A stretch of DNA of 64,000 nucleotides from Mycolicibacterium moriokaense (GTDB taxonomy: Bacteria; Actinomycetota; Actinomycetes; Mycobacteriales; Mycobacteriaceae). The stretch covers positions 496,001 to 560,000 of the forward strand of contig NZ_AP022560.1 of the NCBI RefSeq assembly GCF_010726085.1, written 5' to 3'. The notes under the pieces are model-generated. The model searched no databases. It was not told where the DNA came from and saw only the letters and a program-made list of their open reading frames with translations. A program made the translations under genes and the position numbers. Below, piece after piece: positions 58,553 to 64,000 of this stretch (its first letter is position 1; each line of letters starts with the position of its first letter).

Positions 58553-60286
58553 TCACTCTTGGCCTGGGAAGGGATCGTTGGGCCCCGACGAGTACGGATC
58601 GGCTGTCAGCGCCGCTCTCTTGCGCTCGCGCAAGAGTCGGTCCTTGAGCGCACCCAGCCGGCCGCCCTTGTCCTCGAGGTGGAACTGCTTGAGCATCGTC
58701 CGCGCGGCGTTCTGGCCGGGCATACCGCTGATACCCGCCACCGGGTGCGTCCCCGACCCGGTGAGGAACAGTCCCTCGACCGGTGTGCGGTAGCCGGCGA
58801 AACCGGCGACGGGCTTGTTGGGTCCGAAGCGGCTGATCGTGGGATCGACGTGGTAGACCGAACCGTCGATGGCCCAGAACCGCTCTTCGATGTCGGGCAG
58901 CACCAGTGGCCGCACCGCGACCTGGAGGTCCTCGACGCCCTTGTAGTACTCGTCGGCGTCTTTGATGATGCTGTCGGTGATCTGCTTGCGCGCCACGTCC
59001 CAACCGTCCTCGGGGAACGACGGCGTCAGGCCCGTCCAGAACCACCAAAGGTCTTTGCCCGGAGGCGACATCGACGGATCGAACGCGTTGGTGACCTGGG
59101 CGAGCCCGGGAATCGCGTCGGGCACCTTGCCGCGAACGCAGGCTCGCGCGGCCTCCTTGGCCTGTTCGTAGGTGTGGTAGCAGTTGCAGGCGATACGGAG
59201 GTCGATACCGTCGCCGCGCCACTTCTCGTGCTTGGACATGTCGATGCGGCCGGACAGCGCGACGTTGATCTTGGCGTCGGCGATCCCACGCTTGCGGGTG
59301 GGGATGTGGTCGGCCGCGACCTGCTTCTTGGGCTCCAGGACGCCGCGGGGGAGCAGTCGGGTCAGTGTCGTCTTCGGGCTGCATGCGGTCAGGACGCCGC
59401 GGCGGGCCCGGATCTCCTCACCGCCGCGGATCCGCACGCCGGTGCAGCGGCCGTTGGTGATGAGCAGTTCTTCCACCGGCGAACTGGTGATGATGTCGCC
59501 GCCGTTGTCCTTGAGCACCCCGATCAGGGCCTTCGGCAACGAGCCCGTGCCGCCGTGGAACATCGCGACGCCGTACTTCGACAGCACGCCGAGGTAGATC
59601 AGCGACCAGCCGGACAGATCGGCGTCGAACGGCATGAACGGCAGCGATGTCAGCAACGGCGCCCGGATCATGTCGTGCTCGAAGCTCTCCTCGACCGCCT
59701 CGGTCTGCGAGCTGGACATCCAGCGACCCAACGCGGCGAGCTGCTTGCGGTTCTTCAGTAAACCCTTGGCGGACTTGAGGATCGCCTTGATGTCGGGCTG
59801 GATCACGTTGGTCTGCATCATGGGCAGGCCCATCTCGACCGCGGCGTCGATCACCTCGTAGAGCTCGAGCAGGGCACGCGCGTCCTTCTTGGAGAAGTAC
59901 TCCAGCTCGGCCGCGGTCTTGCGGGGGTCGCGCCAGAGGCCGAGCGAGCTGCCGTCGGCGGCCAGCTGGAAGTGGGCGGGATCGATGACGGTCTGGCGCA
60001 GCCCGTACTTCGTCGACAGTTCGAGGTCGTCGTTGATCGTCGTGGTGCGGAACAGCGAGGCCTGGATCGACGCCTCGTTGAGGGTGTATTCCGGCGCCTC
60101 CGGAGCGAAGGAGTTCGTCGACGTCATGCCGCCCGCCGTAGCGGCTGCCTCCACGACCAGCACATCGAGCCCGGCCTTCGCCAGATAGGCGGCCGCGACC
60201 AGCCCATTGTGGCCGGAACCGACCACGATGACGTCGGCCTCGCGGGGCGTTCTGGCGGCGGTGCTCGGACGGGCGTCTTCCGACAT
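58553..60286 (-). CDS. Phytoene-desaturase-like FAD/NAD(P)-dependent oxidoreductase
   Basis: A 577-residue flavoprotein. The N-terminal dinucleotide motif is ADVIVVGSGHNGLVAAAYLA with VLVVEAAATAGGMTSTNSF. Central GGTGSLPKALIGVLKDNGG and VEELLITNGRCTGVRI follow, and the C-terminal FAD loop is GLFLTGSGTHPVAGISGMPG. This is the CrtI/all-trans-retinol-saturase-like branch. It would desaturate, saturate or isomerise a hydrophobic polyene or steroid-like substrate. The ATG follows an A/T-rich promoter that also serves the neighbouring TetR gene region. Confidence 0.9.
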   Translation of the reverse strand: MSEDARPSTAARTPREADVIVVGSGHNGLVAAAYLAKAGLDVLVVEAAATAGGMTSTNSFAPEAPEYTLNEASIQASLFRTTTINDDLELSTKYGLRQTVIDPAHFQLAADGSSLGLWRDPRKTAAELEYFSKKDARALLELYEVIDAAVEMGLPMMQTNVIQPDIKAILKSAKGLLKNRKQLAALGRWMSSSQTEAVEESFEHDMIRAPLLTSLPFMPFDADLSGWSLIYLGVLSKYGVAMFHGGTGSLPKALIGVLKDNGGDIITSSPVEELLITNGRCTGVRIRGGEEIRARRGVLTACSPKTTLTRLLPRGVLEPKKQVAADHIPTRKRGIADAKINVALSGRIDMSKHEKWRGDGIDLRIACNCYHTYEQAKEAARACVRGKVPDAIPGLAQVTNAFDPSMSPPGKDLWWFWTGLTPSFPEDGWDVARKQITDSIIKDADEYYKGVEDLQVAVRPLVLPDIEERFWAIDGSVYHVDPTISRFGPNKPVAGFAGYRTPVEGLFLTGSGTHPVAGISGMPGQNAARTMLKQFHLEDKGGRLGALKDRLLRERKRAALTADPYSSGPNDPFPGQE

Positions 60287-60302
60287 GAGAATCCTTCGAA
60301 TC

Positions 60303-60327
60303 GACTTTTTTATTCTAGGTTAAAGTC
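60303..60327. promoter_or_regulatory. Inverted repeat upstream of the FAD oxidoreductase
   Basis: GACTTT (60303-60308) and AAAGTC (60322-60327) flank a 13-base A/T-rich spacer, 17-41 bases upstream of the oxidoreductase ATG and just after the stop of the TetR gene at 60354. It could be the operator of one of the flanking TetR proteins. Confidence 0.5.
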
Positions 60328-60353
60328 AATACTCGGTTCCACGTCGCGTTGTG

Positions 60354-60947
60354 TCAAGACCGGGTCGGCGTGGTCGCCATCGTCAGCGAGGTCATCACGA
60401 AGCGTTCGATCAGGATCCGCTCCTGTTGCTCAGGAATGTTGCGGCGCAAGATGATGGACGCGTAGACCGTATGCAGCCAGTCGGCGAGATCCTGGTTGGA
60501 CAGGTCGTCGCGCAGCAGTTTGTGACTGCGGCCGTAATCGAGCCACGGTCGCCAGAACTGCAGCGCACGCTCCGTGAGTTCGGGCGCCCACAGGGCCTCG
60601 TGGGCCGTGATCGGACTGCCGTCGCCCCACATTGCGGTCAATTCGGGGTCGTTCCGCAGCGCTTCGATCACCTTCACCGACAGTTCGACGAACGACTCGT
60701 GAAACGTCTCGCCAGGCACGGTGGTACCGGCCGCCGCCTCGTCGGCGATCTCGATGATGCGGTCGGTGACCGCGGCCAGCAGCAGTTCCCGCCGGTCAAA
60801 GAACACCTTGTAGACAAGCTGGCGGCTGCAGCCCGCGACGCGCCCCACTTCGGTCATCGTGACGCCGCGAATGCCCTTGGAGCGCAGCAGCTTACGGGCC
60901 GCGTCCAGAATCCGCCTGCGCACCTCCGCGCGCGTGGATTGCGTCAC
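60354..60947 (-). CDS. TetR-family transcriptional regulator
   Basis: A 197-residue TetR protein starting at a GTG at 60947 (MTQSTRAEVRRRILDAARKL). HTH: KGIRGVTMTEVGRVAGCSRQ with LVYKVFFDRRELLLAA. The C-terminal domain includes ADWLHTVYASIILRRN. It is on the same strand as the FAD oxidoreductase (67-base gap downstream) and divergent from the AveC-like gene, so it may control both. Confidence 0.9.
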   Translation of the reverse strand: MTQSTRAEVRRRILDAARKLLRSKGIRGVTMTEVGRVAGCSRQLVYKVFFDRRELLLAAVTDRIIEIADEAAAGTTVPGETFHESFVELSVKVIEALRNDPELTAMWGDGSPITAHEALWAPELTERALQFWRPWLDYGRSHKLLRDDLSNQDLADWLHTVYASIILRRNIPEQQERILIERFVMTSLTMATTPTRS

Positions 60948-60979
60948 CTCGGCAGATTACCCCGGGTGATGACCGGCTA

Positions 60980-61042
60980 TTGACAAATCGGTGTGAGCGT
61001 TGACACTATCCGACCAACGATTACAAAATACACAATTTGTCA
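60980..61042 (+). promoter_or_regulatory. Promoter region of the AveC-like gene
   Basis: TTGACA occurs twice, at 60980-60985 and 61000-61005, 20 bases apart. The second is followed after 16 bases by TACAAA (61022-61027), a -35/-10 pair. TGACAAAT (60981-60988) and ATTTGTCA (61035-61042) form distant inverted half-sites bracketing the promoter, a plausible looping or two-dimer operator for the divergent TetR. Confidence 0.55.
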
Positions 61043-61059
61043 CCCCGAGGGGCTTCTCA

Positions 61060-62061
61060 ATGTCTCTGACTGTCGGATCCGGCGACCAGGTCCTCGATTC
61101 GAGTGCGGAATCCGATCCGCCACCGCTGGGCCGGCAGGGTCCTGCGACGTTCCTGGCGTTGATCGGCGCCGTGTGGTTCGTCGTGTGTGTCTATGTAATA
61201 GCCCGTTGGGTCACCTCGGGCGAGGACTTCACCCCCGCACCCCGCATCGGGCCCGACGTCATGGCGGACTGGCGGCTGATCGCCCTGCGGGTGTTCGAGG
61301 CGATCAGCCTGGCGGTGATGGTCGCGTTCGTGTGGTTCTGCGTCGTCAAGCCGCTCCGCGAGACCGGACGGCTCAGCCTCGACGGGAAGTTCGTCATCGG
61401 CGGCATCATCTGCTTCGTCGCGGACGCGTTCCTCAACGTGCAGCAGTACCTGTTCGCGTGGAACAGCGCGAACGTCAACCGCGGAGTGTGGGTGCGCTTT
61501 CTGCCATTCCACAACCCGGGGGCACCCACGCGATATGCGGAGTCGCTGATCTGGGGTCCGCCGATGTACATCTACTTCTGCGCCGGTGTCGCCATCGTGG
61601 CCTGCCACGAAGCCAAGCGGGTGCGTCGTCGGTGGCCGAACATCACCAAGTTCCGGCTGTTCGTGTTCATCTTCATCTTCGAGTTCATCTTCGACTTCGT
61701 CGTCGAGAACCTCGTCATCAGGACCACCCACGCCTACGCCTTCGCGAAAACCTATGAGCCGTTGACGCTCTGGGCCGGCGAGGTACACCAGTTCCCGATC
61801 TACGAATCCATCCTGGTGGCCTTCGTGGGCTGCGTGTTCACCTGGGCCCGCATCGAGGCCGACGAGCGACCCGTAGGGTTCTCGCCCATCGAGGTCGGTG
61901 TCGAACGGTGGCGGTCGTCGCTGCAACCGCACGTCCGCAACTTCGCGGTGCTGGGGTTCTGCATGGTGACGCTGGTGTTCGTCTACCACCTGCCGTTCAA
62001 CTGGCTGGGGCTCATCGGCACCTCGTATGCCGACCTGCCCAGCTACCTGCTGCCCGGGTGA
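61060..62061 (+). CDS. AveC-family (spirocyclase-like) membrane protein
   Basis: A 333-residue protein starting at ATG 61060 with GAGGGG upstream. It has about six to seven transmembrane segments (FLALIGAVWFVVCVYVIARW, AISLAVMVAFVWFCVV, FRLFVFIFIFEFIFDFVVE). The polar motifs FNVQQYLFAWNSA-like, PEST-free RTTHAYAFAKTYEPLTLW and EVHQFPIYESILVAFVG are of the AveC family. Streptomyces AveC is a spirocyclase/dehydratase in avermectin synthesis; mycobacterial relatives are uncharacterised. It is divergent from a TetR gene and followed by a CrtC/DUF7064-like gene. Confidence 0.75.
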   Translation: MSLTVGSGDQVLDSSAESDPPPLGRQGPATFLALIGAVWFVVCVYVIARWVTSGEDFTPAPRIGPDVMADWRLIALRVFEAISLAVMVAFVWFCVVKPLRETGRLSLDGKFVIGGIICFVADAFLNVQQYLFAWNSANVNRGVWVRFLPFHNPGAPTRYAESLIWGPPMYIYFCAGVAIVACHEAKRVRRRWPNITKFRLFVFIFIFEFIFDFVVENLVIRTTHAYAFAKTYEPLTLWAGEVHQFPIYESILVAFVGCVFTWARIEADERPVGFSPIEVGVERWRSSLQPHVRNFAVLGFCMVTLVFVYHLPFNWLGLIGTSYADLPSYLLPG

Positions 62062-62095
62062 AAGCCGTTGTGCCGCAGCGTGAGAAGCTGCGGGT

Positions 62096-63175
62096 ATGAC
62101 CCCAGCTTCCGGAACCCACGGCACACGCATCCGGACGGGTGATAATCCGTTCGCGGTGGACGGTGCGGACGATCTACTGCACGTTCCGCCCGCGGACCAG
62201 CCCGGGTGGAGCGAGACCATGTACTTTCACGTCTGGTCGGCCGAGCGTGGTGTCGGCGTCTTCGTACACGTCGGGCGTTGGCCCGGTGACCTCGATCTGT
62301 GGTGGGCGCAGACGATCGCCATGCTGCCCGACGGTCGACTGCTGGTCGGCCGGTCGTGGGGGCGGGCTCCCGACAACCGGGGTCCGGCGACCGGCAATCT
62401 GCAAATCACGTGCGTGGAGCCGTTGCGGCGCTGGCGGTTACAGTTCGACGGCGCGGGTGAGAAAACCGATCTCCTCACCATGTCGACGCGCCCCGTCGGT
62501 GCGGGGCCGGCGCAACCGTTCGCCTTCGATGTCGAACTGACGGCCGCCGCGCCGGTATGGGATATGGGCCGTGCGCTCGGTGCGCCGGAACCGAAGATCG
62601 ACGAGCTGTCGTGGGCAGCCTTTCACCACACTCAGGGTTTTCACGCCGACGGCGAATTGCGTGTTGCCGGGGAGCGTACAAGTCTGCGCGGGGTGGCACA
62701 CCGCGACCATTCCAGTGGTCTCCGCGATGTCAGCCGACTGGGTGGCCTGAATTTCTTCGTGGTGGTGTTCCCCGAATCCGACCGGGTGGCAAACGGTTTG
62801 GTCAATTGGCGCAGCGACGGCACCGTCGACCACCGAGTGTTCACGGTATTCGAGCAAGGAACCTGCGAGACGGGGGCCGACGTCCGGGTCACCGGATTGG
62901 AGTCGTTTCAGACCCACCAGCCACACCAGCTGTCGATCACGATGGCTCGGGAGGTCGGGCCGTTGCGGATGCGTGCCGAATGGCTGCACGGATACACGAT
63001 GACCTTCTTGTCCCCCAACGAGAACATCATCGGCGTAGATCTCGCGAGCCAACCGGACCCATTGATCATCACGCAGAGCACGGTGCGTGTGGTCGGTCCC
63101 GACGGCGATGTCGGTTACGGCGTCATCGAACGGGACTATCGGCCATCGATGCTGCCCTCCCCGGACGAGCGGTAG
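62096..63175 (+). CDS. DUF7064/CrtC-like beta-barrel protein
   Basis: A 359-residue protein with alternating beta-strand pattern, with no signal peptide. Typical segments are ETMYFHVWSAERGVGVFVHV, DLDLWWAQTIAMLPDGRLL, and GVAHRDHSSGLRDVSRLGG with the HRDHS motif. The hydroxyneurosporene-synthase (CrtC/AttH) and DUF7064 groups share this layout of two lipocalin-like barrels. They act on lipophilic molecules; no activity can be assigned. The gene begins 34 bases after the AveC-like gene, probably the same transcript. Confidence 0.7.
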   Translation: MTPASGTHGTRIRTGDNPFAVDGADDLLHVPPADQPGWSETMYFHVWSAERGVGVFVHVGRWPGDLDLWWAQTIAMLPDGRLLVGRSWGRAPDNRGPATGNLQITCVEPLRRWRLQFDGAGEKTDLLTMSTRPVGAGPAQPFAFDVELTAAAPVWDMGRALGAPEPKIDELSWAAFHHTQGFHADGELRVAGERTSLRGVAHRDHSSGLRDVSRLGGLNFFVVVFPESDRVANGLVNWRSDGTVDHRVFTVFEQGTCETGADVRVTGLESFQTHQPHQLSITMAREVGPLRMRAEWLHGYTMTFLSPNENIIGVDLASQPDPLIITQSTVRVVGPDGDVGYGVIERDYRPSMLPSPDER

Positions 63176-63176
63176 C

Positions 63177-64000
63177 CTAGCCAGCCCGTTCGAGCACGGT
63201 GACCACCCCGGCGCTGCCGTCGACTCGGATACGGTCACCCGTGCGCAGGACACGGGTGCCGTCTCCGGTGCCGATGACACACGGCATCCCCATTTCGCGG
63301 GCCACGATCGCGCCGTGCGACGACGTCGAGCCGATGTCGATCACTGCGCCCGCCGCGAGATGGAACGCCGATGCCCAAGAGGGATCGGTTGTCCGGCAGA
63401 CCAGGATCTCGTCGGGCTCCAGGTCGTCGAGGTCCTCGGCAGAAGCAAGTACGCGGGCGAACCCCTCGGCGACACCGTGTGCGGCTGCCACGCCCGTTAC
63501 CTTCTCGACCTGCTGCTCGCTCCGGGACGTCACCGGCACCGGGACGGGCGGACCTACCCACGCATCGGGAACATCGATCTGTTCGTAGGCGGCGCGCAGT
63601 TCCCGGCGCACCGCCACCAGGTCGCGCGCGTTCGGCGGCGGCGTACCCAGGATCTCGTCGAGGGTCAGGTAGAAGACGTCGCGGGCGTCATCGATGACCC
63701 CCGCCGCCGCCAACTCAGCACCGCGAACCGCGCAGGCGGCCCGTGCGCCGTCGAATCCCTTGGCCAGTGCCGCCTTTCCTTCTTCGCGCAGCGGAATATA
63801 GGTGGCGGCCAGTCTGATCAACAGCCTTGCGATGAACCGCTTGCGGCGCGGCAGCGCAGCCAACAGTTCGCGCTCGGCTTGCTTGCGTGCTCGCGTCCTT
63901 GCTGCAGCGGCCGTGGTGAGGTCCTGGCGCTCCGGGGCCGCGCGGTACTTCTCCACCATTCGCTCGACCAAATCGGGACGCTCGCGCCATGACGGGTTGG
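63177..64000 (-). CDS. PEP-utilizer mobile-domain protein (5' end outside window)
   Basis: The frame runs off the right edge (upstream codons encode NPSWRERPD), so the TTG at 63971 is not the true start. The C-terminal ~100 residues are the phosphohistidine swivel domain: FARVLASAEDLDDLEPDEIL, then IGSTSSHGAIVAREMGMPCV with the phosphorylated His and RIRVDGSAGVVTVLE. The upstream part is a helical linker as found between the ATP-grasp and swivel domains of PEP-synthase/rifampin-phosphotransferase-like proteins. The nucleotide-binding domain must lie beyond the window. It converges on the CrtC-like gene. Confidence 0.87.
   Translation of the reverse strand, partial: NPSWRERPDLVERMVEKYRAAPERQDLTTAAAARTRARKQAERELLAALPRRKRFIARLLIRLAATYIPLREEGKAALAKGFDGARAACAVRGAELAAAGVIDDARDVFYLTLDEILGTPPPNARDLVAVRRELRAAYEQIDVPDAWVGPPVPVPVTSRSEQQVEKVTGVAAAHGVAEGFARVLASAEDLDDLEPDEILVCRTTDPSWASAFHLAAGAVIDIGSTSSHGAIVAREMGMPCVIGTGDGTRVLRTGDRIRVDGSAGVVTVLERAG

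Noticed and set aside
58184..59761. A 525-codon plus-strand frame across the FAD oxidoreductase and TetR genes
   Set aside because: Antisense shadow; composition is that of reversed coding sequence.
1..64000. CRISPR arrays, tRNA and rRNA genes
   Set aside because: No regularly spaced repeats, cloverleaf-like sequences or rRNA-like stretches were noticed on either strand by reading; a dedicated scan (tRNAscan-SE, CRISPRCasFinder) was not possible.

Overview
The window is GC-rich chromosomal DNA from a fast-growing mycobacterium (Mycolicibacterium-like). The evidence is the rpsF-ssb-rpsR-rplI-dnaB block with an intein at the usual mycobacterial DnaB site, a WhiB6 protein, a DUF5313 protein, deazaflavin (F420)-type oxidoreductases, and many P450, SDR, TetR and enoyl-CoA hydratase genes. 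No rRNA, tRNA or CRISPR array was seen.

Layout. (1) 0-10.4 kb: mostly single metabolic genes, namely a truncated molybdopterin oxidoreductase, two F420-type enzymes, a helical ferritin-like protein, a thioesterase, GNAT, MBL-fold, pirin and EVE proteins, and an OhrR-like MarR gene divergent from an acyl-CoA carboxyltransferase. (2) 10.5-13.2 kb: whiB6, an HTH protein and an EspI/MinD-like ATPase, all ESX-1-flavoured but with no secretion genes in view. (3) 13.4-18.7 kb: rpsF-ssb-rpsR-rplI and a dnaB carrying two inteins. (4) 18.7-36.5 kb: a catabolic island with fused 2-oxoacid dehydrogenase E1, a shortened lipoyl protein, two enoyl-CoA hydratases, two P450s, a Rieske oxygenase, amidohydrolase, alpha/beta hydrolases and SDRs. 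It also holds several decaying genes and a recurrent 19-bp palindromic operator-like motif. (5) 36.7-39.2 kb: a three-gene operon like dimethylamine monooxygenase (heme oxidative N-demethylase). (6) 39.2-42.7 kb: a DUF2236 gene split by an IS256-family element with identifiable 8-bp target duplication, next to a frameshifted LysR gene. (7) 42.9-50.4 kb: a phosphotransferase, a P450-ferredoxin-amidohydrolase operon, a secreted coiled-coil peptidase-like protein and an MFS exporter. (8) 50.5-54.6 kb: a toluene/alkene-type diiron monooxygenase operon in tmoABCDE order but without its reductase. (9) 54.8-64 kb: beta-carbonic anhydrase, a MarR protein with a Cys-rich tail, two polytopic membrane proteins (one AveC-like), three TetR regulators, a phytoene-desaturase-like FAD enzyme, a CrtC/DUF7064-like protein and the 3' part of a PEP-utilizer protein.

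How the genes fit together: the island and the later oxygenase clusters look like hydrophobic-substrate or xenobiotic catabolism, with oxygenation first, then SDR/ALDH oxidation, then CoA-linked steps. Each cluster has its own local regulator. Substrates cannot be read from sequence. Functions are family-level inferences from recognisable motifs; no database search was run.
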